Both the position numbers and the translations under genes were made by a program. Below, one piece after another: positions 7,877 through 15,280 of a DNA stretch of 15,843 nucleotides. Source of the stretch: Cryomorphaceae bacterium (lineage in GTDB: Bacteria; Bacteroidota; Bacteroidia; Flavobacteriales; Schleiferiaceae); contig JAIUMB010000041.1 in assembly GCA_022565745.1 (NCBI GenBank), positions 1 through 15,843 on the forward strand, in the 5' to 3' direction. The notes below the pieces were generated by a model. That model was not told the DNA's origin. It saw only the letters and a program-made list of their open reading frames with translations, and searched no databases. Each line of letters begins with the position of its first letter. Within the stretch, counting starts at the first letter, position 1.

Positions 7877-10735
7877 CTATTCATAAGACTCCATGGGAGC
7901 GCATGTACACATTAAGTTTCTATCGCCGTAGGCGTCATCAACGCGACGAACACTTGGCCAAAACTTATTGTCTTGAATACCCTCCATGGGAAAGGCCGCT
8001 TTTTCACGTGAATAAGGCAACAACCACTCATCGGATGTTACCATTTTTAACGTATGTGGTGCGTTCTTTAAGACATTGTTATCTTTATCTGCTTCACCGT
8101 TCACAATCGCGTCAATTTCCTTGCGAATACCGATTAAAGCATCTGCAAAGCGATCAAGCTCTTCCATAGACTCACTTTCGGTTGGCTCAATCATCATGGT
8201 ACCACTTACGGGGAATGAAACTGTAGGTGCATGATAACCATAGTCCATTAAACGCTTGGCTATATCTGTCACTTCTATACCTGCAGATTTTTTAAAGGGA
8301 CGACAATCGATAATCATCTCGTGTGCCACGCAGTCTTTATCACCAGTATATAAAATCGGGAAATATGCCTCCAATCTTTTCTTTAAATAATTGGCGTTTA
8401 ATATGGCCACCTCCGTTGATTTGGTTAATCCATCAGCCCCTAACATTTTCATGTATCCATAGGAAATCAACAAAATCAATCCACTTCCCCATGGGGCTCC
8501 ACTTATGGGACTAATTGCTGTTTTACCTCCTGTTTTTACCACTGGGTGTCCTGGCAAAAATGGCACCAGTTGTGGCGCTACACAAATTGGCCCCATACCC
8601 GGACCGCCTCCACCATGAGGAATGGCAAAGGTTTTATGAAGATTTAGGTGACATACATCGGCCCCAATATTCCCAGGACTGGTCAATCCTACCTGGGCAT
8701 TCATGTTGGCGCCATCCATATATACCTGTCCACCATGTTCGTGGATGATACCGGTTATTTCTTTTACCGCGGCTTCAAAAACGCCATGGGTCGATGGGTA
8801 GGTAATCATAAGTGCTGCCAAATCATTGCTGTGCTTTTCTGCTTTGGCACGTAAATCATCAACATCGATATTCCCTTGGTCATCACACTTAACAACAACC
8901 ACTTTCATGCCAGCCATTACAGCGCTCGCTGGATTGGTTCCGTGTGCACTGGATGGAATCAAAACAATATTTCGGTGTTGATCGCCTCTTGATTGATGAT
9001 AAGCACGAATCACCATTAAACCCGCATATTCACCTTGAGCCCCAGAGTTGGGTTGCAAACTAACACCAGCAAATCCTGTGACGACGCCAAGGTAGCGCTC
9101 CATTTCTCTGATGATGAACTGATATCCTTCTGCTTGATTAAGCGGGGCAAAGGGGTGAATATTGGCCCACTGTGGCCAAGTAATGGGAATCATTTCCGCA
9201 GCAGCGTTAAGCTTCATGGTACATGACCCCAAGGCTATCATCGAGTGATTCAACGAAAGATCGCGGCGCTCAAGCTTTTTGATATAGCGCATCATTTCCG
9301 TTTCGCTGTGGTAACGATTGAAAACCTCATAGGTGAGAATATCATCGCTGCGGAGCAAGTCTGTTGGAATGATGGTAACATCTAGTTCCTTAGCAGAAAT
9401 GAACGTTTCTATCTCACACGCGTCTGAAAAGACCTCAAGAATTTCATTTACGGTATCGATGGTGGATGTTTCACTCAAACTGATCCCAACGCGGTGGTTG
9501 TCGAAATAACGAAAATTCATTTTTCTCGATTCCGCTATTTTTCTCAACTGTGAAACATCAATATCGTTTAATTCCACTTGAATGGTATCGAAAAACTCGC
9601 TCGAGAGTAAATTAAAGCCAAGCTTTTTCAATCCATCGGCCAAACTAACCGTATGGTGGTGAATGCGGGTCGCAATTCTACGTAGTCCTTTTGGCCCATG
9701 ATACACGGCATACATACCCGCCATCACGGCCAACAGCACTTGTGCCGTACAAATATTTGACGTTGCACGATCTCGCTTGATGTGTTGCTCACGGGTTTGC
9801 AGAGCCATACGCATGGCGGGATTGCCTTCACGATCAATGGTTTTACCGATGATACGCCCCGGAACATGACGTTTAAAGGACTCATGCGTAGCAAAATAGG
9901 CGGCATGTGGACCTCCATAACCCAACGGGATTCCAAAACGCTGGGTACTTCCCAAAACCACATCTGCACCCCAATGTCCGGGTGCTTCTAAAAGCACCAG
10001 TGCCATGATGTCTGCAGCTACGGCTATCAATACGCCGTGTTCTTTGGCTTTGGCAACAAATGCCTTGTAATCAAAAACCTCTCCATCTCCAGCTGGGTAC
10101 TGAATTAACGCGCCAAAAAAGCGCTCATCGATATTGACTTCGCGGTGGTCACCAATTACCAACTCAATGCCAAGTGGCTCAGCGCGAGTTTCAATTAATG
10201 CTATGGTTTGTGGTAAGCAGTGGCGCGACACAAAAAACATGGTGGCATCTTTCTGCTCTTTGCTGCGTGCACTGAACAACATACTCATGGCTTCAGCAGC
10301 CGCCGTAGGTTCATCCAATAATGAAGAGTTGGCCAATTCCATCCCGGTGAGCTCAGTCACCATGGTTTGATAATTGATCAAAGCCTCTAAACGCCCCTGA
10401 GCAATCTCTGCCTGGTAGGGTGTATAGGCCGTATACCAACCTGGGTTTTCTAAAATATTGCGCTGAATAACGCCAGGCAGCACGGTGTCGTGGTAACCCA
10501 TACCAATAAAATTGGTAAACACTTTGTTGCGCGAAGCAATGTCGTGCAGATGAGACATGTATTGGTGCTCACCCATTGCAGGATCTAAATCCAGCGGATT
10601 TTCTAAACGTATACTATCGGGAATGCTTTTTTTAATGAGGTCTTCAACGGAATCGACGCCCATGGTACGCAACATTTCCTGTACATCATTCGGTCTTGGG
10701 CCGATGTGACGATTGGCAAAAGTGTTTTCAGACAT
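7877..10735 (-). CDS. gcvP: Glycine dehydrogenase (decarboxylating), glycine cleavage P-protein
   Basis: The P-protein decarboxylates glycine with PLP and passes the aminomethyl group to lipoyl-H-protein, the first step of the glycine cleavage system (with GcvT, GcvH and Lpd). The 952-residue product is the fused single-chain form, both halves in one polypeptide, as in E. coli. Visible are the N-terminal FANRHIGP, the first half (to about residue 450), and the second half with SLNHSMIALGSCTMKLN, SSAHGTNPASA, MDGANMNAQVGL and the PLP-lysine motif HLNLHKTFAIPHGGGGPG (Lys701). The glycine-rich loop follows it. ATG at 10735 was chosen; an in-frame TTG at 10741 would add two residues. It lies 60 bp after the RidA-family gene and is followed by a terminator, so it is probably the last gene of the transcript. 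gcvT and gcvH are not in the window. Confidence 0.98.
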   Translation of the reverse strand: MSENTFANRHIGPRPNDVQEMLRTMGVDSVEDLIKKSIPDSIRLENPLDLDPAMGEHQYMSHLHDIASRNKVFTNFIGMGYHDTVLPGVIQRNILENPGWYTAYTPYQAEIAQGRLEALINYQTMVTELTGMELANSSLLDEPTAAAEAMSMLFSARSKEQKDATMFFVSRHCLPQTIALIETRAEPLGIELVIGDHREVNIDERFFGALIQYPAGDGEVFDYKAFVAKAKEHGVLIAVAADIMALVLLEAPGHWGADVVLGSTQRFGIPLGYGGPHAAYFATHESFKRHVPGRIIGKTIDREGNPAMRMALQTREQHIKRDRATSNICTAQVLLAVMAGMYAVYHGPKGLRRIATRIHHHTVSLADGLKKLGFNLLSSEFFDTIQVELNDIDVSQLRKIAESRKMNFRYFDNHRVGISLSETSTIDTVNEILEVFSDACEIETFISAKELDVTIIPTDLLRSDDILTYEVFNRYHSETEMMRYIKKLERRDLSLNHSMIALGSCTMKLNAAAEMIPITWPQWANIHPFAPLNQAEGYQFIIREMERYLGVVTGFAGVSLQPNSGAQGEYAGLMVIRAYHQSRGDQHRNIVLIPSSAHGTNPASAVMAGMKVVVVKCDDQGNIDVDDLRAKAEKHSNDLAALMITYPSTHGVFEAAVKEITGIIHEHGGQVYMDGANMNAQVGLTSPGNIGADVCHLNLHKTFAIPHGGGGPGMGPICVAPQLVPFLPGHPVVKTGGKTAISPISGAPWGSGLILLISYGYMKMLGADGLTKSTEVAILNANYLKKRLEAYFPILYTGDKDCVAHEMIIDCRPFKKSAGIEVTDIAKRLMDYGYHAPTVSFPVSGTMMIEPTESESMEELDRFADALIGIRKEIDAIVNGEADKDNNVLKNAPHTLKMVTSDEWLLPYSREKAAFPMEGIQDNKFWPSVRRVDDAYGDRNLMCTCAPMESYE

Positions 10736-10795
10736 AGTCAAAAAAGTATAAGGATTCTAAAAGATAACAGCAATTCGGTTGCGCTGTTTACAACA

Positions 10796-11236
10796 TTAGC
10801 CAATTTCTGCCACACATTTTAATTCGATGGCTATTGGGGTTGGTAGACTACTGATTTCTACTGTGGTTCGACAAGGTTGGTTGTCTTTAAAATATTCTGC
10901 ATAAATGCGATTAAACGTGTGAAAATCGCGTTTCATATCGACAAGGAAAACGGTAACATCTACGAGTTTATCCCAAGAAGAACCGCTGGCTTCGAGCACT
11001 TGCTTGACATTGTTAAACACAGAATGAACTTGTTTTTCAAAGTCAAAGGCCTTAAAATTCCCGTTGTGATCAAGCGTTAATCCGGGTACGCCGCTGTCAT
11101 TGGCATCGCTGCCAGCCACTCTTGGTCCTACTCCCGACAAGAAGAGCAAGTTGCCTACTTTTCGGGCATGTGGATAAAGACCAACGGGTTTTGGCGCCTT
11201 ATCGGCATTAATTCGACTGTTATCACTCATGCTCAT
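10796..11236 (-). CDS. RidA-family deaminase, 2-aminomuconate-deaminase-like
   Basis: RidA (YjgF/YER057c/UK114) proteins hydrolyse reactive enamines and imines such as 2-aminoacrylate to ketoacids and ammonia; some members act as 2-aminomuconate deaminases. The 146-residue product has GLYPHARKVGNLLFLSGVGPR near the start and a core ending in PCRTTVEISSLPTPIAIELK. Arg123 and Glu138 fall in the positions of the catalytic-site Arg and Glu (15 residues apart, as in RidA). The LYPHAR and LSGVGPR motifs resemble the 2-aminomuconate deaminase branch, but no kynurenine-pathway genes are in the window, so the substrate is open. The pdhB stop and this start overlap as TAATG, so translation is probably coupled to pdhB. 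A second ATG at 11230 is a possible alternative start. Confidence 0.9.
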   Translation of the reverse strand: MSMSDNSRINADKAPKPVGLYPHARKVGNLLFLSGVGPRVAGSDANDSGVPGLTLDHNGNFKAFDFEKQVHSVFNNVKQVLEASGSSWDKLVDVTVFLVDMKRDFHTFNRIYAEYFKDNQPCRTTVEISSLPTPIAIELKCVAEIG

Positions 11237-12219
11237 TAGCTATTTACATACATCACATCCTTACAAGCCTGCACGATGTCTTTGGTGGCAGGCAAAAAGG
11301 CTTCTACCAAATTAGGCGCATATCCAATGGGTGTATCCGTACACGTTATTCTTCTAATGGGTGCATCGAGGTAATCAAACGCCAGTCGCTGAACAGCAAA
11401 CGCTATTTCCGTAGAAATAGACCCCAAAGGCCAAGCTTCTTCCACACATACCAATCGATTGGTCTTTTTAACCGAAGCAATTACTGTATCGTAATCGATG
11501 GGACGAACGGTACGCAAATCGATGATTTCAACTGAAATACCATCTTTTTCTAATTCGTCGGCCGCTTCATATGCACGCTTGATGATTTTTCCAAATGACA
11601 CAATGGTGACATCGCTGCCTTCTCTTTTGATATCGGCCTTACCGAGTTCAATGGTGTACTCCTCTTCGGGCACTTCCATTTTATCTCCATACATCTGCTC
11701 AGACTCCATAAAGATAACCGGATCGTTATCGCGAATGGCTGTTTTGAGAAGACCTTTGGCATCGTAAGGGTTGCTCGGCACAACGACCTTGAGCCCCGGA
11801 CAGTTGGCATACCAACTTTCAAAGGCTTGTGAGTGCGTTGCTCCTAACTGTCCAGCAGAAGCAGTTGGCCCACGAAATACGATAGGAATATCAAATTGCC
11901 CTCCGGACATCTGCTTCATTTTTGCCGCGTTATTGATGATTTGATCAATGGCGACCAAGGAAAAGTTAAAGGTCATAAACTCTATAATGGGGCGCAATCC
12001 ATTCATTGCAGACCCTACGCCAATACCGGAAAAACCCAATTCTGAAATGGGGGTGTCAATAACGCGCTTGGGACCAAATTCGTCGAGCATCCCTTTTGAG
12101 GCTTTATAGGCACCGTTATATTCGGCAACTTCTTCACCCATTAAATAGATGTTTTCGTCGCGACGCATCTCCTCGCTCATCGCCTCTGCAATGACTTCTC
12201 TAAATGTAGCTTCTCTCAT
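11236..12219 (-). CDS. pdhB: Pyruvate dehydrogenase E1 component, beta subunit
   Basis: With the alpha subunit it forms the thiamine-diphosphate-dependent E1 that decarboxylates pyruvate and acetylates the lipoyl group of E2, feeding acetyl-CoA to the TCA cycle. The 327-residue product has the usual length and family landmarks: REATFREVIAEAM, GEEVAEYNGAYKASKG, TPISELGFSGIGVG with the ThDP-activating Glu60, GPTASAGQLGATHSQ, and the C-terminal transketolase domain (IVSFGKIIKRAYEAADEL, IDLRTVRPID, VEEAWPLGSISTEIA). The alpha subunit (pdhA) and E2 (pdhC) are not adjacent; a separate pdhB is common in Bacteroidota. A branched-chain 2-oxoacid E1 beta is the main alternative, but the overall sequence looks like pyruvate E1. 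A 134-bp gap separates it from nhaD upstream, and the RidA-family gene overlaps its stop. Confidence 0.94.
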   Translation of the reverse strand: MREATFREVIAEAMSEEMRRDENIYLMGEEVAEYNGAYKASKGMLDEFGPKRVIDTPISELGFSGIGVGSAMNGLRPIIEFMTFNFSLVAIDQIINNAAKMKQMSGGQFDIPIVFRGPTASAGQLGATHSQAFESWYANCPGLKVVVPSNPYDAKGLLKTAIRDNDPVIFMESEQMYGDKMEVPEEEYTIELGKADIKREGSDVTIVSFGKIIKRAYEAADELEKDGISVEIIDLRTVRPIDYDTVIASVKKTNRLVCVEEAWPLGSISTEIAFAVQRLAFDYLDAPIRRITCTDTPIGYAPNLVEAFLPATKDIVQACKDVMYVNS

Positions 12220-12284
12220 AATCGTTGTTCTAAAAGAGTAAATGTAATCGGATGGCTCTTGAATTGCTATCCCAATTGGCCGAG

Positions 12285-12292
12285 CAAAAATA
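12285..12292 (-). promoter_or_regulatory. Candidate -7 promoter element of pdhB
   Basis: The minus strand reads TATTTTTG, an exact TAnnTTTG match, 65 bases before the pdhB ATG. No TTG is seen at the expected -33 distance. With the 134-bp gap after nhaD, this suggests that pdhB, the RidA-family gene and gcvP can be transcribed separately from nhaD. Confidence 0.4.
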
Positions 12293-12322
12293 CATACGGA
12301 AATTGAGCTGCCATGTCTTTTG

Positions 12323-12335
12323 GGTAAAATTTACC
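12323..12335. repeat. Short palindrome between nhaD and pdhB
   Basis: GGTAAA and TTTACC form a perfect inverted repeat around a single central A. It is 18 bases after the nhaD stop and about 30 bases upstream of the candidate pdhB -7 box. No T-run follows on either strand, so it is not an intrinsic terminator. An operator is conceivable, but so is chance in AT-rich DNA. Confidence 0.25.
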
Positions 12336-12353
12336 AATGACAAAAGTTAGCCC

Positions 12354-13748
12354 TTAAAAAACCGAGTGTTCTAATATGTAGAAAATGGCACCGGCAAAAT
12401 ATCCAATCAGCGCCAAGGGGGCTATTTTCTTCAAATACCATCCAAAAGTAATGGTTTCAATACCCATTACCGCAACACCGGCTGCTGACCCAATGATCAA
12501 TGCACTACCCCCTGTTCCAGCACAGTAAGCCAAAAACTCCCAAAACAAACCGTCTTGGGCAAAGTAACCCGTTGGCATAATTTCATACATCCCCATAGAG
12601 GCCGCAACCAGCGGAACGTTATCCACCAATGCCGAAAACAATCCAATTAAAATACCCACGGCATACACACCCCCTTCTTGATCGGTGCCAAGTGTATTGT
12701 TGAGCCATGCTGCCATTTCACCAAGTTGACCGGCCGACTGCAAACTACCCACGGCCAGGAGAATGCCCAAAAAGAACAATACCGACGCGAAGTCAACTTT
12801 CTTAAGTGCAGTGATGACCGAAAGTCGTTTGCGAACATTGGTGTTTTTCTTTCGGTGCATGATTTCGGTGATCAACCACAACACACCTAAACTCAACATC
12901 ATTCCCATAAAGGGTGGCAAATGGGTGACGGTTTTAAACACTGGAACAAATATCAACCCACACAAGCCTGCTATAAAGACATTGCGCATCTGCTTGTTTG
13001 TAAGGCCTGGCAAACGGTCATCTTGTCCATCTAAATCCATTGGACGTCGGATATTCCCTTTAATACGCGGTGTCAAAAGCATCAATGGCACAATTAAACA
13101 GACCAAACTAGGCAAAATAAGTCGTATAATGACGTTTTGTGCCGTGACCTGTTTCCCAATCCAAAGCATGGTGGTGGTCACATCACCAATGGGCGACCAA
13201 GCCCCTCCGGCGTTGGCTGCCACGACAATCATACCTGCAAAGAGCCAGCGGTCTTTGTAGTTGGCGATCAGCTTTTTCAGAAGCGATGCCATCACAATGG
13301 TGGTGGTAAGGTTATCGAGCGCTGCCGACATAAAAAACGTCAACAAACAAACGATCCACATCAAACGTGGCCTGGATGTGGTTTCAATTTTATTTGTAAT
13401 CAGTGAAAAGCCCTTATGAATATCGATGAGTTCTACAATGGTCATGGCGCCAATGAGGAAGAAAAGAATACTCGCAATCTCGCTCAAATGATGCAAAAGC
13501 TGATATTCTGATATATAGTGCATAGCCGCTTCCATAAAACCAACATCGCTACCATCGGCACCTACAAACATATGCGGCGGTATGGTTTCGTTGGTGTGAA
13601 AACTTCCGGCTGAAAGCACGTAAATGGCCCAGCACAACACGCCGGCTATTAAGGCACTGGCGGCTTTGTCGACGTGGATTTGGTGCTCTAAGGCAATGGC
13701 TAAATAGCCTAAGACAAACACCACAATCATGAGAATTTCAGCAATCAA
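12354..13748 (-). CDS. nhaD: Na+/H+ antiporter NhaD
   Basis: NhaD exports Na+ (and Li+) in exchange for protons across the inner membrane, giving salt and pH tolerance in marine and halophilic bacteria. The 464-residue product has about a dozen hydrophobic segments and the family's polar motifs inside them: SAALDNLTTTIVMAS (141-155), NAGGAWSPIGDVTTTML (179-195), ALVDNVPLVAASMGMY (373-388) and AGTGGSALIIGSAAGVAVMG (410-429). The Asp residues at 145, 189 and 376 are candidate ion-binding residues. The start is uncertain. TTG at 13748 gives a full-length first membrane helix; the first in-frame ATG is at 13730 and would shorten that helix to about 13 residues; an in-frame stop at 13761 limits extension. 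It begins 34 bp after the dehydrogenase gene, so the two are probably co-transcribed. Confidence 0.93.
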   Translation of the reverse strand: MIAEILMIVVFVLGYLAIALEHQIHVDKAASALIAGVLCWAIYVLSAGSFHTNETIPPHMFVGADGSDVGFMEAAMHYISEYQLLHHLSEIASILFFLIGAMTIVELIDIHKGFSLITNKIETTSRPRLMWIVCLLTFFMSAALDNLTTTIVMASLLKKLIANYKDRWLFAGMIVVAANAGGAWSPIGDVTTTMLWIGKQVTAQNVIIRLILPSLVCLIVPLMLLTPRIKGNIRRPMDLDGQDDRLPGLTNKQMRNVFIAGLCGLIFVPVFKTVTHLPPFMGMMLSLGVLWLITEIMHRKKNTNVRKRLSVITALKKVDFASVLFFLGILLAVGSLQSAGQLGEMAAWLNNTLGTDQEGGVYAVGILIGLFSALVDNVPLVAASMGMYEIMPTGYFAQDGLFWEFLAYCAGTGGSALIIGSAAGVAVMGIETITFGWYLKKIAPLALIGYFAGAIFYILEHSVF

Positions 13749-13782
13749 AATACGGTGGTTTTAGTGGTTAATTCTGCAAAGT

Positions 13783-15009
13783 TTACATCAATTGCTCCAG
13801 CGCAATTTGGTACGCTGTATCGGTAAGTTTTAATTTGTTGCTGTTTTTCTGATAACATGCCTTCATCGCTTCGCGGATCACATTCGACACATCCTGAAAG
13901 ATGCTTTCCTCATCAACCGCAGCGTTGTCTTGCATCAAATAGGCAAATACACGGGCCATACCGCAGTTGGAGATAAAGTCTGGAATACAACTCAATCGCT
14001 CATCGGCAAACAGTGCTGTTGGCCCTTCAAAAATCTCATCATCGGCAAAGGGCACATTGGCGCCGGCCGACATCACTTCCAAGCCATTGGCCAGCATGCG
14101 TTCAATTTGTTCACGAGTCAACAATCGCGATGCGGCTGCAGGAATAAATATTTCAGCGCCACAGTCCCATATCTGGGCATTGGTTTCGTCAAATGACATC
14201 ATATCGTCAGCAATCAAATAATTGCTGCTTTTGGCCTCCATCAATGCATTGATCTCTGCAAATGTTAATCCCTCGGGGCGAATAATTCCGCCTACGCGAT
14301 CAATGATGCCGGTGATTTTAACCCCCATTTTAGAGAGATACCAAGCTGCTGCCGCGCCCACATTACCCCATCCTTGAATAATGGCGCGTTTGCCAGACAC
14401 TTGACCACCGTATATGTTGTAATAATGCCTAACCGATTCTGCTACCCCGTACCCGGTAATCATATCGGCCACAGTGTAGGTTTTATGTTCTATGGGGGCG
14501 TATTTATCAGACTTTACCGGAAACAACACCCCTTCTTGCAATTGTCTAATCTTTGCTTGCTTACTTTCTGTATCTGGCGAAAAATGCCCTTGTAGAACCC
14601 CTTCTTGCGGATGAAGAATCCCCAGCTCTGCCGTCATGGGAATCACCTCATGAATCTCGTCGACGTTTAAATCACCCCCCGTTCCATAATAGTTTTTCAG
14701 CAATGGCCTTAACGCCTTATACCACCTTTCCAATACGCCTTTTTTTCGCGGATCGCTGGGGTCGAAGTTGATGCCGCTTTTGGCCCCACCGATGGGAGGA
14801 CCGGCAACTGTAAACTTAATTTCCATGGTTTTGGCCAACGATAAAACTTCGCGTTCATTTAATCCGGGGCGCATTCTCGTTCCGCCTCCTGCAGCACCTC
14901 CGCGCAAACTGTTGATTACCGCCCAGCCCTCTGCTTCTGTTTCTCTGTCTTTCCAATGAAATACAATCTCTGCCGGGGTTTGCTCAAATTTGGCCAAAAG
15001 TTTATTCAT
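13783..15009 (-). CDS. Glu/Leu/Phe/Val dehydrogenase family protein
   Basis: Enzymes of this family reversibly deaminate an amino acid to its 2-oxo acid with NAD(P)+, releasing ammonium. The 408-residue product has the dimerisation/catalytic domain (about 12-125) with GGTRMRPGL, Lys65 in MEIKFT, Lys77 in PPIGGAKSGI and Asp113 in YGTGGDLNVDE, matching the known catalytic Lys/Lys/Asp set. A Rossmann domain follows with GWGNVG (213-218) and an acidic Asp237 after the second strand, suggesting NAD+ preference. A stretch of some 30-45 residues at about 133-178, before the conserved VADMITGYG, is longer than in typical glutamate or leucine dehydrogenases. Substrate therefore cannot be fixed: glutamate, leucine or another amino acid are all possible. 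It is the first gene of the minus-strand series, with nhaD 34 bp downstream. Confidence 0.9.
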   Translation of the reverse strand: MNKLLAKFEQTPAEIVFHWKDRETEAEGWAVINSLRGGAAGGGTRMRPGLNEREVLSLAKTMEIKFTVAGPPIGGAKSGINFDPSDPRKKGVLERWYKALRPLLKNYYGTGGDLNVDEIHEVIPMTAELGILHPQEGVLQGHFSPDTESKQAKIRQLQEGVLFPVKSDKYAPIEHKTYTVADMITGYGVAESVRHYYNIYGGQVSGKRAIIQGWGNVGAAAAWYLSKMGVKITGIIDRVGGIIRPEGLTFAEINALMEAKSSNYLIADDMMSFDETNAQIWDCGAEIFIPAAASRLLTREQIERMLANGLEVMSAGANVPFADDEIFEGPTALFADERLSCIPDFISNCGMARVFAYLMQDNAAVDEESIFQDVSNVIREAMKACYQKNSNKLKLTDTAYQIALEQLM

Positions 15010-15082
15010 GAATTGGTAGTTGATGGTTGTGAAAAAAGAAGCACTGTAACAATAGCGACGTGCTCACATTTATATTTCGCGC

Positions 15083-15090
15083 CAAAAATA
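15083..15090 (-). promoter_or_regulatory. Candidate -7 promoter element of the dehydrogenase gene
   Basis: The minus strand reads TATTTTTG (exact TAnnTTTG), 73 bases before the ATG at 15009. No matching -33 TTG is seen. It lies in the 271-bp divergent gap 15010-15280, where I found no open reading frame of note, no tRNA and no strong hairpin. Confidence 0.4.
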
Positions 15091-15200
15091 ATGTACAGCA
15101 TCAGTTTGTAGGGCGTTATTTTTCACGAATTATTAAAATGAACGTTAAATAAGGTCAAACTACATATTGACCCCAACTACCATCAAATACATATATGCCC

Positions 15201-15208
15201 TATTTTTG
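15201..15208 (+). promoter_or_regulatory. Candidate -7 promoter element of the AsmA-like gene
   Basis: TATTTTTG is an exact TAnnTTTG match 72 bases before the ATG at 15281, in the same divergent gap. The nearest upstream TTG (15167-15169) is 31 bases away, too far for a standard -33 element, so only the -7 half is supported. Confidence 0.4.
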
Positions 15209-15280
15209 CGTTTTACAATAAATGGCGTATAATTTGACACCCCATTATTTTGGAGCCCCATCACAGACACCATTAATTTA

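Noticed and set aside
12763..13260. 165-codon plus-strand open frame inside nhaD
   Set aside because: It lies wholly antisense to a well-supported nhaD, has no recognisable domain and is most simply a shadow of the coding strand.
15167..15195. TTGACC and CATATA separated by 17 bases, resembling an E. coli sigma-70 promoter
   Set aside because: Bacteroidota use a different primary sigma consensus, and the TAnnTTTG box just downstream is the better candidate. The -10 match is weak.
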